A stretch of 64,000 nt of DNA from Fimbriimonadales bacterium (GCA_035559795.1 DATMAR010000007.1:202563-266562); one strand, 5' to 3'; shown: positions 16,319-25,904, numbered from the stretch's first letter. Translations and numbers: made by a program. The notes: a model not told the origin generated them from the sequence alone.

Positions 16319-18046
16319 ATGCTGAACTTCTCTACGACCCTCATAATTCTTCTTCTTCTCGCTACTACACCTCTGCCCGCACAAAACATTACCCTCGTAA
16401 AAGAGGGAAAAAGCGATTGGGTAATCGTCGCATCCCCTGAGGCCTCCGAACCCATGAAACACGGTGCGAAAGAAATCCAAAAGCACATCGCAGAAATGTC
16501 AGGAGCGAGAATTCCATTATCAGAAAGCATCACACCATCGGCAAACGGAGCGATTATTATCGCGGAAGACGGGAACCTCCAATCCGAAGAATTCAGAATC
16601 GTTACATCCATTCCCAAAGAAAAAAACGAAATCCCCAAAATCGAAATCATCGGCGATTCTCGGCGAGGCGCTCTTTACGGTTGCTATGCCTTTCTCGAAG
16701 ACGTTCTCGGTTGCCGTTGGTACACACCTGAAATCACATACGTACCCAAGCACAAAACCATCATCGTCCCCCCCCTGAATATCCGAGAAAAACCAGCATT
16801 CGAATATCGCGAGCCTTTTTTCTTCGAGGCATTCGATAAGGACTGGGCTGTTCGCAACCGCACGAATGGAAATACTCAGCGATTAGACGAATCTGTAGGA
16901 GGGCATATCGTTTACGGTCGCTTCGTTCACACATTTCAAGAACTCGTCCCCCCCGAACTATACTTCGATGAGCATCCAGAATACTTTTCGCAAATAGACG
17001 GAAAGCGAATGAAAGGATATTTTCAACTTTGCCTTACCAATCCGGACGTTTTGCGAATCGCCATTTCGAAAGTAAAGCAGTGGATTCAAGAAAATCCTCG
17101 AGCGACGATATTCTCGGTTTCCCAAAACGATACGTATTACAATTGCCAATGCGAGAAATGTAAGGCGGTGGAACAAGAAGAAGGTTCTCCATCGGGCACG
17201 CTGCTGCGCTTCGTAAATGCCATCGCAAAAGAAATCGAAAAGGAGTATCCTCATGTGCTCATAGATACCCTCGCCTATCAATGGAGTGAAGCCCCCCCTA
17301 AAAAAACGAAACCGCGAGCGAACGTGCGCGTGCGTTTGGCTCCTATCGGGAACTGCTTCGCTCACCGAATAGACAATTGCGAGAAGAACAAACGAATGTA
17401 TGCGAATCTCAAAGAATGGGCGAAAATCACCAACAAACTTTACATTTGGCATTACAGTACGAATTTCGCGAACTATTTGCAGCCTTTGCCGAGCCTGGAC
17501 GAGATCGCGACGAGCCTGCCTTTGTATAAAAAGCATGGCGTTGTTGGAGTTTTCTACCAAGGAAGTTACGAGTCACCAGGGGGGGCACTCGCTGAACTAA
17601 AAGCATATCTCTGTGCCAAACTTATGTGGAATCCTCTTCGCCCCGTGAAACCGATTATCGATGACTACTTGAGGGGCGTTTATCATGATGCTGCGCCTTA
17701 TATGAAACAGTGGCTCGATTTGATTCACGAGGAAGTCCGCAATGGGAAACATGCTTTTATTTACGATTCCCCCAACGCGGATTATCTAACCGATGAAACT
17801 CTTTCCTCGAGCGACAAAATTTTATCGAAAGCGGAGCAAGTCGTAGCGAACGACCCGATTGCTAAAAAGCAGGTGGAAAAGGCTCGACTTTGGATGGATT
17901 ACGTAAAACTCATGCGACTGCCTTCTGGTGACTCGAGGCGAACTCCTTTGATAAAAACATTAGTTGAAAAATTCAAGCGCTTTGGCATTACGCGCGCAAA
18001 AGAAGGCGAGCCGCTCGAAGTCTTCTTCAACCGTATCGGCAGCTAA
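16319..18046 (+). CDS. Secreted DUF4838 domain protein (glycoside-hydrolase-like)
   Basis: 575 residues with a signal peptide (MLNFSTTLIILLLLATTPLPA-QN). Residues ~20-150 form an alpha-glucuronidase N-terminal-like domain (GAKEIQKHIAEMSGARIPL, RGALYGCYAFLEDVLGCRWYTP). The DUF4838 domain follows (~190-460) with FQLCLTNPDVL, SVSQNDTYYNCQCEKCKAVEQEEGSPSGTLLRFVN and VRLAPIGNCFAHRID. This family is predicted to act on polysaccharide outside the cytoplasm but has no established substrate. The CxCxxC stretch could bind metal. TATCAT lies nine bases before the ATG. No transporter or sugar gene is adjacent. Confidence 0.85.
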   Translation: MLNFSTTLIILLLLATTPLPAQNITLVKEGKSDWVIVASPEASEPMKHGAKEIQKHIAEMSGARIPLSESITPSANGAIIIAEDGNLQSEEFRIVTSIPKEKNEIPKIEIIGDSRRGALYGCYAFLEDVLGCRWYTPEITYVPKHKTIIVPPLNIREKPAFEYREPFFFEAFDKDWAVRNRTNGNTQRLDESVGGHIVYGRFVHTFQELVPPELYFDEHPEYFSQIDGKRMKGYFQLCLTNPDVLRIAISKVKQWIQENPRATIFSVSQNDTYYNCQCEKCKAVEQEEGSPSGTLLRFVNAIAKEIEKEYPHVLIDTLAYQWSEAPPKKTKPRANVRVRLAPIGNCFAHRIDNCEKNKRMYANLKEWAKITNKLYIWHYSTNFANYLQPLPSLDEIATSLPLYKKHGVVGVFYQGSYESPGGALAELKAYLCAKLMWNPLRPVKPIIDDYLRGVYHDAAPYMKQWLDLIHEEVRNGKHAFIYDSPNADYLTDETLSSSDKILSKAEQVVANDPIAKKQVEKARLWMDYVKLMRLPSGDSRRTPLIKTLVEKFKRFGITRAKEGEPLEVFFNRIGS

Positions 18047-18077
18047 AGAAAAAAGCAACCAAAAGAAAACGTTCTGG

Positions 18078-18083
18078 TAAAAT
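18078..18083 (+). promoter_or_regulatory. Candidate -10 box (TAAAAT) of a leaderless transcript
   Basis: TAAAAT lies seven bases before the ATG at 18091, with no Shine-Dalgarno site. Confidence 0.45.
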
Positions 18084-18090
18084 TCTTCTA

Positions 18091-18615
18091 ATGCCGAAAT
18101 TGAAAGTAAAACCCGGCGATAGAGTCAAAATCGTCAAACGACAAGTAACGAAAGAGGACAGAGACTCATCTGCCTACTTCGCTCACCTCGCTGGGCTGAC
18201 AGGAACGGTGCAAAACGTATACAGCGACGATGAAATCGCAGTGCAAATAGACCCTGGTGCGTTTCCACCTCTCTTGCAAGAGGTTCATGCTGAAGCGGTT
18301 CGTCGCATGCAGGCGAAATTTCTCGACAGCCTGAGCGAAGAGCAACGGAGCAAACTAAGCGAAGAGGAAAAGAAATTTCATGCGAACTTCGTCGTCCTCG
18401 TCAGTGCAAAAGACCTCGAGCGAGGACCGAAAACTGCTCCGAAAGTCAAAATGAAACAAGGGAAGGAGCCAGAAGATTACGACGGCACGTCCGTCCGCCA
18501 CGATATCGTCTACGATGACGAAACCATCCCGGATACCGTGTCTCGCAAATCTCTCGCAGAACTGGAAGCGGCAGAAGAGGAAGAATTTCGAAAACGAAAC
18601 AAAAAAAGACTCTAA
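18091..18615 (+). CDS. Hypothetical protein with SH3/KOW-like N-terminus
   Basis: 174 residues, highly charged. Residues 1-55 (KVKPGDRVKIVKR, HLAGLTGTVQNVYSDDEIAVQID) look like a small SH3/KOW-type beta barrel. The remainder is charged, with a helical segment (AVRRMQAKFLDSLSEEQRSKLSEEEKKF) and a tail rich in E, K and R. No signal or membrane helix, so cytoplasmic. Nucleic-acid binding is possible but is inference only. Stem-loops follow the gene at 18691-18709 and 18727-18743. Confidence 0.6.
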   Translation: MPKLKVKPGDRVKIVKRQVTKEDRDSSAYFAHLAGLTGTVQNVYSDDEIAVQIDPGAFPPLLQEVHAEAVRRMQAKFLDSLSEEQRSKLSEEEKKFHANFVVLVSAKDLERGPKTAPKVKMKQGKEPEDYDGTSVRHDIVYDDETIPDTVSRKSLAELEAAEEEEFRKRNKKRL

Positions 18616-18690
18616 ACACCTTTTCCCCGGGCAACCCTGGCAATCGGTGGCAATCTGACCTGAATTGATAAGCCGTAGGCAAAAGAAATA

Positions 18691-18743
18691 GGGGGTCTCG
18701 CGGACCCCCGATTCTCCTCTCCTCGCCCAGCCCCTTGGGCTGG
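18691..18743. terminator. Two GC-rich stem-loops between convergent genes
   Basis: GGGGGTC/GACCCCC with loop TCGCG (18691-18709) and CCAGCC/GGCTGG with loop CCTTG (18727-18743). No T-tract follows, so their function as terminators is uncertain. Confidence 0.35.
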
Positions 18744-18846
18744 ACTTATAGGAGTGCCAACACGATTACACTATAACGCAAGTTTTCCGAAATCCCAAAT
18801 CTTTTTTTTACGAAATTTTGAAAAAGTCCCACGGATAGCCATGAAC

Positions 18847-19689
18847 TTACGGTTTTTTCGCTGACCAAACAATGATTTTCCCTGTGCGGTCAATCTTCTC
18901 GACCTCCCGTTCTATTTCCTCTAAGACTTTTGTTCTTTCCGAAGGCTCGATCCGCTCCAATGCAGTCCTAAAGGGTCCACCCATCTCGATGATGGCTTCC
19001 ACCGCTTCTCGAGCCGAAAGTTCCGCCAAATAACGCATCTCGATAGACTGACTTTTCCAATCGCAAAAACCCACCTTTTGAAGCAAAGCTCGAACCTCCT
19101 CGGGATCCGATAAACGAAACGGACCCGGGTCGAAAGGGGAGGGCATCCGCAAGCCCGCTCGCGGAAATAGGATTCGCGAAATCGTGACCTGGGTCAAGTT
19201 CTCTTCTCGTGCCCCCCACACAGAAAAGACAAAACGTCCATCTTTTTTCAAAACTCTGAAAACTTCACGAAATGCAACGATGGGGCTCGCGACCAGCATC
19301 ATCGCCAACCGCGAGAAAGCCCTTTCGAAAACTTCGTTTCGAAAAGGTAACGCGAGCAAAGAGCCGACGACCATTTTCGGGCGACCTTTCACCATCGCGT
19401 GGGATAAATCTACGCCGTAAACCTCCCAAGACTCGGGATAAGGGATCGTGCACGCGCCGCATCCCAAATCCAAGAGTCTCCCTATCCCCTTCCCTAATTC
19501 TTCGAGCATGCATTTCGTTACCGGTTCGAATCTTCGTTCGATGATTTCGTGTCGATTGCGCCAGGTGTCTGCAACGGCAGACCAAAAATAGGTTTGCTTT
19601 TTCTCCCAATCTTTTGCGGATTCTTCGAAAGTGTAGAGGTAAAGTTTTCGCCCCCCCGATATTGTTCGATCTTCTCGCTTGTATTTCAT
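18847..19689 (-). CDS. Class I SAM-dependent methyltransferase
   Basis: 280 residues from the ATG at 19689. This start overlaps the ROK stop (ATGA) and has GGAGAGGAG just upstream. The longer open frame lies inside the ROK gene. Motif I is LLDLGCGACTIP (~72-83), followed by YGVDLSHAMV, then GSLLALPFRNEVFERAFSRLA and VFRVLKKDGRFVFSVWG, the Methyltransf_11 pattern. The C-terminal part (~180-270) is helical. The substrate is not identifiable. Translational coupling to a sugar-kinase-like gene does not point to one. Confidence 0.85.
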   Translation of the reverse strand: MKYKREDRTISGGRKLYLYTFEESAKDWEKKQTYFWSAVADTWRNRHEIIERRFEPVTKCMLEELGKGIGRLLDLGCGACTIPYPESWEVYGVDLSHAMVKGRPKMVVGSLLALPFRNEVFERAFSRLAMMLVASPIVAFREVFRVLKKDGRFVFSVWGAREENLTQVTISRILFPRAGLRMPSPFDPGPFRLSDPEEVRALLQKVGFCDWKSQSIEMRYLAELSAREAVEAIIEMGGPFRTALERIEPSERTKVLEEIEREVEKIDRTGKIIVWSAKKP

Positions 19690-20711
19690 TCTCCTCTCCT
19701 TTCGAGGATCGTCGCCGCGAATGCTGCAGCGCCTAATATCCCTGCATCGTCTATTCTTTCCGCCTGAACGATTTTGGTATCTGCGAATAAAGTGGGGATA
19801 GAATATTTTCGCGCCGATTCCCTCGCCGGTTGCAAAATCCAATCAGCCACTTTCGCGATCTGCCCCCCCAATGCAACGATTTCTGGCGCAAAAAGATTAA
19901 TCACGTTTGCGATTCCTACCCCCAAATACTCACCGGTTTCGCGCCAAACTTCTCGTGACGCCTCGTCTCCTTTTTCTGCCGCCTCGTGAAGCAGCTTGGG
20001 ATTTATGTTTTCAGGATTGTTTTTAGAAATTTCTCGCAAAATAGACGCTTTCGGCGATTCCCATTTCTTTTGCGCGCGCTGGATTATCGCATGCACACCG
20101 CAATAAGCCTCTACGGTTCCAGCAACCGCCGAGGGATGGGGAGCGCCGTCTTTCACGATAACCATATGCCCCCCCTCCGCACCACCTGCATTTCCACCGA
20201 TGAGCAACGTCGCTCCGGACAGACCTCCTGTAACGCACTCGGGCGTCAAAACCATCCCGAAACCGATTCCCGTGCCCAAAGTGAACATCGCAAAACCTTT
20301 CGCTTTTTTCCCCCCCGTACCGAAACAATATTCCCCCCACGCAGCGAGGTTCGCATCATTCCCCATAACAACCGGCAATCCGAATTCTTTTTCGATCTTC
20401 TCACCCAAAGGCACATTTTTCCATATCTCGAAATCACCGTCTTTTCGCATTCTAAAATTCGGAGCCCATCGAACTATATTCCCCTGAATATGCCCGGGAA
20501 CCGCCATCCCTATTCCATTAATCTTCCCCTCTTGCGTCATGGCTTCTCGAATCACCTGAACAATCGAATTCACGCACGCCTCTACTCCTTCTTTGGCATG
20601 AGACGATGTTTGGAATGATTTTCCTACGATTTTTCCAGTCTCCGGCTCGACTAGAGCCGCGCGCACATTCGTGCCACCCAAATCCACTCCAACAATCAAA
20701 TGTTCACTCAC
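19686..20711 (-). CDS. ROK family sugar kinase-like protein lacking the zinc-binding cysteines
   Basis: 341 residues from a GTG. The ASKHA motifs are VGVDLGGTNVRAALV (phosphate 1, residues 7-21), MGNDANLAAWGE with the catalytic Asp, and FTLGTGIGFGMVL (phosphate 2). AEGGHMVI is the ROK G-H-M element. The usual C-x-C-G-x2-G-C-x-E zinc motif is replaced by GAPHPSAVAGTVEAYCG. ROK kinases phosphorylate glucose, ManNAc and similar sugars, and the motif's loss makes specificity uncertain. A TACAAT box on the minus strand (20725-20720) is eight bases before the GTG, suggesting a leaderless transcript. Confidence 0.87.
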   Translation of the reverse strand: MSEHLIVGVDLGGTNVRAALVEPETGKIVGKSFQTSSHAKEGVEACVNSIVQVIREAMTQEGKINGIGMAVPGHIQGNIVRWAPNFRMRKDGDFEIWKNVPLGEKIEKEFGLPVVMGNDANLAAWGEYCFGTGGKKAKGFAMFTLGTGIGFGMVLTPECVTGGLSGATLLIGGNAGGAEGGHMVIVKDGAPHPSAVAGTVEAYCGVHAIIQRAQKKWESPKASILREISKNNPENINPKLLHEAAEKGDEASREVWRETGEYLGVGIANVINLFAPEIVALGGQIAKVADWILQPARESARKYSIPTLFADTKIVQAERIDDAGILGAAAFAATILERRGE

Positions 20712-20719
20712 GATTAGGA

Positions 20720-20725
20720 ATTGTA
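20720..20725 (-). promoter_or_regulatory. Candidate -10 box (TACAAT) for the ROK gene
   Basis: TACAAT reads on the minus strand eight bases before the GTG at 20711. No Shine-Dalgarno site is present. Confidence 0.4.
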
Positions 20726-20779
20726 ATCCCTATCGCTGCTCACTATAGCGATAAGATGCGTATAGAATGAAAGAAATCG

Positions 20780-21745
20780 ATGCTTCCTTCCTCTGCAATT
20801 AAGCGAGCAGCCTTAGAAGCCGGATTCGATATTGCAGGGATTTGTCCTGCTTGCGAACCGCCTCATTACTCGGCATATTTGTCATGGTTGCAGGGGAAAT
20901 TCCATGCGGGAATGGCTTATATGGCACGCTCTAAAGTTTTGCGTTCGAGTCCAGAGTCGTTGCTGCCCGGAGCGAAATCCATTCTTGCAGTTGGGCTCAA
21001 CTACAACCAAAACCCGCCCCGAAACACGAATGCAAAAATCTCCCGCTATGCACTCGGCAGGGACTACCATAAAGTCATCAGAAAAAAACTCAAACAGGTT
21101 GCGAGATGGGCAGAAGCGGAGTACGAGGGATTGCAGACGAGAATTTGCGTGGATTCCGCTCCGATTCTCGAACGCGATTATGCATGGCTCGCCGGGCTCG
21201 GTTGGTTCGGGAAAAACACGTGTTTAATCAACACGAAGCGTGGAAGTTGGTTTTTCATAGGTCTTTTGCTCCTCGATAAGGAATTCGAGCCGGATGCCCC
21301 AACAGAGGGAAGTTGCGGGAGTTGCCGCAAATGCATAGATGCCTGCCCTACAGGTGCATTAGTTTTCGAAAACGGTTCAAAGGTCGCCGTCTTGGATTCT
21401 AAAAGATGCATCAGTTACCTCACGATAGAACACCCCAGAGGCTTTCGTCATGGTGAAGAACGCCTCTTGAATGGATGGATATTCGGGTGTGACGTCTGCC
21501 AAGAGGTTTGCCCTTTCAACCAACCTCGAGAACACCAACCTCTTCGCGCCACAATCACGAAAGAGACGGATTTTATTCCAAAGAGAGAAATCATAAGTAT
21601 CGAACCGGAAGAACTCGTCGGAATTTCGGATGCGGAGTTTCTCGACAAATTCAAAGGGACTTCGCTTATGCGCGCGGGAGCAGGGAGAATGAGAAGGAAT
21701 GCCCTGGCATTAATTGCAACGCGAGGAGGAGAAAAAGCGAAATAA
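20780..21745 (+). CDS. queG: Epoxyqueuosine reductase
   Basis: 321 residues. The N-terminal cobalamin-binding part holds LLPGAKSILAVGLNYN and VDSAPILERDYAWLAGLGWFGKNTCLI, the QueG signature with catalytic Asp. Two 4Fe-4S clusters are bound by CGSCRKCIDACPTGAL and CDVCQEVCPFN. QueG reduces epoxyqueuosine to queuosine in tRNA with a GUN anticodon. The HEAT-repeat C-terminus of longer forms is largely absent, normal for the shorter class. The gene is monocistronic or leads into a small membrane protein gene. Confidence 0.96.
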   Translation: MLPSSAIKRAALEAGFDIAGICPACEPPHYSAYLSWLQGKFHAGMAYMARSKVLRSSPESLLPGAKSILAVGLNYNQNPPRNTNAKISRYALGRDYHKVIRKKLKQVARWAEAEYEGLQTRICVDSAPILERDYAWLAGLGWFGKNTCLINTKRGSWFFIGLLLLDKEFEPDAPTEGSCGSCRKCIDACPTGALVFENGSKVAVLDSKRCISYLTIEHPRGFRHGEERLLNGWIFGCDVCQEVCPFNQPREHQPLRATITKETDFIPKREIISIEPEELVGISDAEFLDKFKGTSLMRAGAGRMRRNALALIATRGGEKAK

Positions 21746-21772
21746 TATGGAGCATATAAAAGGAGTATCTGA

Positions 21773-21985
21773 ATGCGTCATTTCTTTGTTCTTGCGTTTT
21801 TGCTTTTCATCGCCCTCGTAGTCGGAGCGGCGGCTTGGTCCGTGCTTACGTTCGTGCTCGCTGTTGCGTTTTGGCTCGGGAAGGTTTTGATAACCGTCGC
21901 GATTGCCGCCGGCGTATTTTTCTTTCTTTACGGAGTCGTCTCTCGCAAAATGCTTGGAGAAAACAGCAGAACACGATTGCCTTAA
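21773..21985 (+). CDS. Small two-helix membrane protein
   Basis: 70 residues with AAAAGGAG eight bases before the ATG. It has two hydrophobic helices (HFFVLAFLLFIALVVGAAAWSVLTFVLAVAFWLG and VLITVAIAAGVFFFLYGVV) and a short basic tail. No family recognised. It lies 27 bases after queG and could be cotranscribed. Confidence 0.6.
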   Translation: MRHFFVLAFLLFIALVVGAAAWSVLTFVLAVAFWLGKVLITVAIAAGVFFFLYGVVSRKMLGENSRTRLP

Positions 21986-22033
21986 CCCTAAACTAAGATA
22001 TAGCGCCTCGAAATAAGGCTAAAATCTTTTAAA

Positions 22034-24301
22034 ATGTTGTTCCTGTTTCTTTCTGTCAGCCTTTTTATGAGCATATCTTCGAAGCGCAGTATCGAGGGCG
22101 AAATCATTCGTGATTCCTATGGAATACCCCACGTCTTTTCGAATAATTTAGAGCAGGCATTTTTCCACGCGGGTTATGCAGTTGCGCAAGATAGATTGCT
22201 CCAAATGGAACTCAGCCGCCGTTTGGCGCGAGGAACACTGAGCGAGATCTTGGGAAGAAAAGCACTCAATAGCGACAAGGATGCATTAAGGTTCGGATAT
22301 ACAGACTCGGAATATCTCGAGTTTTACGAAAGGCTCGGTTCGAAAACGAAAATCATGCTCGATTCCTATGCTCGAGGAGTCAACGCATGGATCGAAGAGG
22401 CGGAAAAAACGGGAAAACTTCCGAAAGGTTTTCAAGGTAGAAAACCTCTCCCGTGGAAAGCCACGGATTCCCTCGCCATCGCAGTAAATTTGACAAGACT
22501 TTTCGGAAGGGGGGGCGCAGGGGAGATCCGGAATTTAATTCTCTTTTCCTACCTCAAGGAGCGTTTGGGTAATGAGGTATTCGATGCAGTAAACGACTTA
22601 GCTTGGCAAAACGATACTGCTTCGATTCCCACTTGCACTCGTGAAGACGACCCGTTTCGCGGAAAATCTCCGTTCGAAATACCGAATGAGAAAACAACCG
22701 AAGAGCACGCAAAACTTTTACCGAAAGCGAATCTTTTAGAACTGCTTCCTGGAATACGTTTAACAGAGCAAGCGGACATGATAGAAATGGCGGCTGGGTT
22801 AGGGTTGACGCATCAATGGGGAAGTTTCGCCGTCGTGGTATCCGCCCGTAAAAGCGCACTCGGAATTCCGATACTCTTGAATGGTCCGCAAATGGGTTTT
22901 CATGTTCCGAGCGTAATTCACCAGATGAGCATATCGTGCCCGGAATATACAGCGGTGGGGATGGATTTGCCCGGACTCCCCGGAATTTTGGTGGGGCATT
23001 CCCCTTATGCGGCATGGGGAGTTACGAGTGGTGTCGCCGATACGGACGATATCTTTTTCGTAAAGCTCAACCCTAAAGACTCCTCGGAATACGACCTCGG
23101 AGGGAAATGGGTGAAATTCGAAGCGGAACATTTCCCGATTCGCGTTCTTGGGGGGGAAGAAACTACAGGTATACGCGAACTTTCGATTTACGGTCCTGTA
23201 ATTCTTAAAAGTCCCAGCACCGGAGTGGCGTATGTTCGAAAATCCACACTATGGAAATCAGAAACGGAAATCATAGACTGTATTTATGAAGTCGCGCAAG
23301 CGAAGAAACTCGAGGAATTCAAAAATTTAGCCAAAAAATTCAATGCGAGTTTCAATTTATTCGTCGCGACAAACGGGGGGGATATCGCATGGTTTTATTG
23401 TGGTCGCATTCCCCTGCGTTCGAAGAACGTGGACGCTCGATTCCCGACTCCGGGGGACGGAAAGCATGATTGGCAAGGAATCCTCCCCCCCGAGAAGATG
23501 CCTTACGTTCTCAACCCCAAATCCGGTTTCATCGCAAACTGGAACAATAAACCCGTAGAGTGGTGGCTCAATTTCGACACGCCTGTGTGGGGACGCATCT
23601 TTCGCCATGAATTATTGCTGGAGTATCTGCGCACAAAAAAAAGAATTTCTTCCACGGATCTGGAAGAATTAGTGGAAAGGATCGCAACCTACAAAAGCGA
23701 ACCTCGACATTTTTTGCCCGATTTATTGAACAACCTTCAAGAAAAGAGGGATGGAAACGAAATTTTTCGAGATGCGATGGCGATTTTGGAGTCTTGGGAT
23801 TACAACTTTCGAGAGGGTTCTATCGCTCCTACGATTTATGAAGCATGGCTCGATGCGCTTCGAACAGAACTCTTTCGCGAGAAACTGGGGGGGATGATTT
23901 CGCCGGAGATTTTTCGCATTGCTCTGCAACCTACTCTCGTCTGGAACGCATTGCACAGCAAGACGAAAATTCGTTATTTGGGGGACAGAAAACGAGAGGA
24001 GGTAATCCAAATCGCCTTCGATAAAGCGCTCGCAACACTTCAGCGAACGAAAGGAGAAGAAGTGAGCGCGTGGAGATATCGCGCACCGAGGGTGCACTGG
24101 GAGAATTTGCCCGAATTGCTCTATGACGAACGTGCAACTTATGTTCAGATTATAGAACTGTGGGAAACACCACGCGGTCGTTTCGTAGCCCCCCCTGGTG
24201 TGAGCGAAGACCCGTCATCGGCTCACTATCAAGATCAAATTCCCCTTGCGGCGAGTTGGGGTCTTTGCCCAATGCTTTGGAAACGCGAGGATTTTCGCTA
24301 A
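22034..24301 (+). CDS. Penicillin acylase family (Ntn) amidohydrolase
   Basis: 755 residues. The N-terminal alpha chain carries RDSYGIPHVFSNNLEQAFFHAGYAVAQDRLLQMELSRR, the classical opening. The autocatalytic Ser is S264 in HQWGSFAVVV. The oxyanion Asn fits GFIANWNNKP near residue 500. Family members cleave amide bonds of beta-lactams or acyl-homoserine lactones after self-processing in the periplasm. The N-terminus (LFLFLSVSLFMSISS) may be a signal peptide. TAAAAT lies eight bases before the ATG. The natural substrate is unknown. Its stop is 13 bases from the convergent MFS gene. Confidence 0.92.
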   Translation: MLFLFLSVSLFMSISSKRSIEGEIIRDSYGIPHVFSNNLEQAFFHAGYAVAQDRLLQMELSRRLARGTLSEILGRKALNSDKDALRFGYTDSEYLEFYERLGSKTKIMLDSYARGVNAWIEEAEKTGKLPKGFQGRKPLPWKATDSLAIAVNLTRLFGRGGAGEIRNLILFSYLKERLGNEVFDAVNDLAWQNDTASIPTCTREDDPFRGKSPFEIPNEKTTEEHAKLLPKANLLELLPGIRLTEQADMIEMAAGLGLTHQWGSFAVVVSARKSALGIPILLNGPQMGFHVPSVIHQMSISCPEYTAVGMDLPGLPGILVGHSPYAAWGVTSGVADTDDIFFVKLNPKDSSEYDLGGKWVKFEAEHFPIRVLGGEETTGIRELSIYGPVILKSPSTGVAYVRKSTLWKSETEIIDCIYEVAQAKKLEEFKNLAKKFNASFNLFVATNGGDIAWFYCGRIPLRSKNVDARFPTPGDGKHDWQGILPPEKMPYVLNPKSGFIANWNNKPVEWWLNFDTPVWGRIFRHELLLEYLRTKKRISSTDLEELVERIATYKSEPRHFLPDLLNNLQEKRDGNEIFRDAMAILESWDYNFREGSIAPTIYEAWLDALRTELFREKLGGMISPEIFRIALQPTLVWNALHSKTKIRYLGDRKREEVIQIAFDKALATLQRTKGEEVSAWRYRAPRVHWENLPELLYDERATYVQIIELWETPRGRFVAPPGVSEDPSSAHYQDQIPLAASWGLCPMLWKREDFR

Positions 24302-24314
24302 CCCGAACTTTCCT

Positions 24315-25613
24315 TCATGGAACGTTTTCTTCGACCGGCTGTAAACTGACGGTCGAAACTTCCGAACTCGATTCCTTCGGCAAAGTGGCCATGCGAAAAC
24401 TGCGCGAGCAAAGCCCCCCCAACGCAGAGACGCAAAGACCTGCGCCCATGAGGATATACACTCCTGGCAGAGTGAGCCACTTGATTAAAAACCCAGTCAA
24501 TCCCATGCTCAAAGGCATGGAAAGCGCAGCAATCATATTCAGCGCGGAATTCACACGACCGCGAAATGCATCCGGAGTCTCGAGTTGAATAAAAGTATTT
24601 AAAGGAATCGAACCGAAAGGCAGGAATAATCCGCATAACAAGTTCAAAATCCAAAAAACGACGAGGGAAGAAACATAACCCATCGGGACGATGGTTAAGC
24701 CCGAAAGGAAAATCGCAACAGAAAACGCGAGCCCTGCGCGCCGAATCGAAAATTTGCTGACAAGCCAAGAACCCAAAATCATTCCGAGAAAGAAGCCTGT
24801 TTCCAGATATCCGATTACCCACGGACCTGCACGAAAAGTTTTCTGTGCAGTTTCGATATAAACGATCATAAACGGTGCGATGGAAAATTGCATCCCCACC
24901 ATCATCACTAACGTAATAAGCAAAACGGGGTGCGTTACGACAAACCTAATGCCTTCTTTCGCTTCTTTCCATGCACTCTTCGGAGCATCTTCTCGTTCAG
25001 GCACGAGAGAGGGGAGTTTCATATTGAACAATGCAGACACGATGAAAGACAGTGCATTAATTCCGAACGCAAGTCCATAGGCTACCAATCTGCTGAATAC
25101 GAAAACGATTTGCAAAAGTAGAGCAGAGGCGAAATTGCCTACGAGATACATCACCTGCATCGTTGCGGAATTGACACTGTTCGCTTCCAATAGTCGCTCT
25201 TCGGGAACTAATCGTGGAATGGCTGCACTTTTCGCAGGTTGATGAAAAACCAAAGCGCAGGAAAGGAGCGCCGCAATGAGAGAAACAAGCCACACAGGGG
25301 GTTTCTGAACGATAAAAATTAATGCCAAGAAAACTAACAATAATAGGGCACTCGCCAAATCGGACCATATTAAAACTTTTTTTCTATCGAGTTTATCTAC
25401 TACCGTGCCTGCATAAAGGGAAAGGAACAAATAAGGTGCCATCCCGCTCGCCATTACGATTCCGACCTTCGACGGGTCTCCAGTCGCTTCTCTTACGAAC
25501 CACAGGAAGACGATGTAATGCAAGACATCGCCGAATTGCGATATCAGCCCCCCCAGCCAGAGGACTCTGAAACCGGGATAGGAAAAGATGCTCGGTTTGC
25601 CTGTGTTCTTCAT
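24315..25613 (-). CDS. MFS transporter (DHA3-like efflux type)
   Basis: 432 residues, about 12 transmembrane helices. Features include a helix 2-3 loop AGTVVDKLDRKKVLIWSD (MFS motif A variant G-x3-D-x2-x-R-K/R), PAKSAAIPRLVPEERLLEANSVNS and ETPDAFRGRVNSALNM. These are typical of the EntS/MefA-like DHA3 group, which exports drugs or siderophores by proton antiport. Substrate unknown. It is convergent with the acylase gene, so shared regulation is not implied. Confidence 0.88.
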   Translation of the reverse strand: MKNTGKPSIFSYPGFRVLWLGGLISQFGDVLHYIVFLWFVREATGDPSKVGIVMASGMAPYLFLSLYAGTVVDKLDRKKVLIWSDLASALLLLVFLALIFIVQKPPVWLVSLIAALLSCALVFHQPAKSAAIPRLVPEERLLEANSVNSATMQVMYLVGNFASALLLQIVFVFSRLVAYGLAFGINALSFIVSALFNMKLPSLVPEREDAPKSAWKEAKEGIRFVVTHPVLLITLVMMVGMQFSIAPFMIVYIETAQKTFRAGPWVIGYLETGFFLGMILGSWLVSKFSIRRAGLAFSVAIFLSGLTIVPMGYVSSLVVFWILNLLCGLFLPFGSIPLNTFIQLETPDAFRGRVNSALNMIAALSMPLSMGLTGFLIKWLTLPGVYILMGAGLCVSALGGLCSRSFRMATLPKESSSEVSTVSLQPVEENVP

Positions 25614-25793
25614 CTATTCGTAATATTCGAGGAGTGTCGAAAAATTCTTTTATCGAATCACAAATCATACTCAATAGTGCGCGTTGTTTCTTTGACAATT
25701 GCGGCACATTTTCAGCTCCCCCATTTTTAATCAAAGATGAATGCATTACGACTTACTCCGCTCTCGATTTATGCACAACTATGGTTATCTTAT

Positions 25794-25814
25794 AGCGGCT
25801 CACGCCGCTCCTAC
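25794..25814 (-). repeat. REP-like palindrome beside tRNA-Ala
   Basis: On the minus strand it reads GTAGGAGCGGC-GTGA-GCCGC plus T: full head and a clean stem. It lies 15 bases past the 3' end of tRNA-Ala. Confidence 0.55.
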
Positions 25815-25828
25815 GGTCGGGTTGTTTC

Positions 25829-25904
25829 TGGTGGAGATGATGGGATTCGAACCCACGACCTCTGCAGTGCGATTGCAGCGCTCTCCCAGCTGAGCTACAT
25901 CCCC
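25829..25904 (-). tRNA. tRNA-Ala (anticodon CGC)
   Basis: A 76-base cloverleaf including an encoded CCA. The acceptor is GGGGATG/CATCTCC with the G3:U70 pair that identifies alanine tRNA. The anticodon stem CTGCA/TGCAG encloses loop ATCGCAC, giving CGC. The T arm GTGGG-TTCGAAT-CCCAT is intact. Confidence 0.96.

Noticed and set aside
21212..21226. Palindrome AAACACGTGTTT resembling parS
   Set aside because: The parS core is TTTCACGTGAAA-like. This sequence differs on both flanks and lies inside queG.
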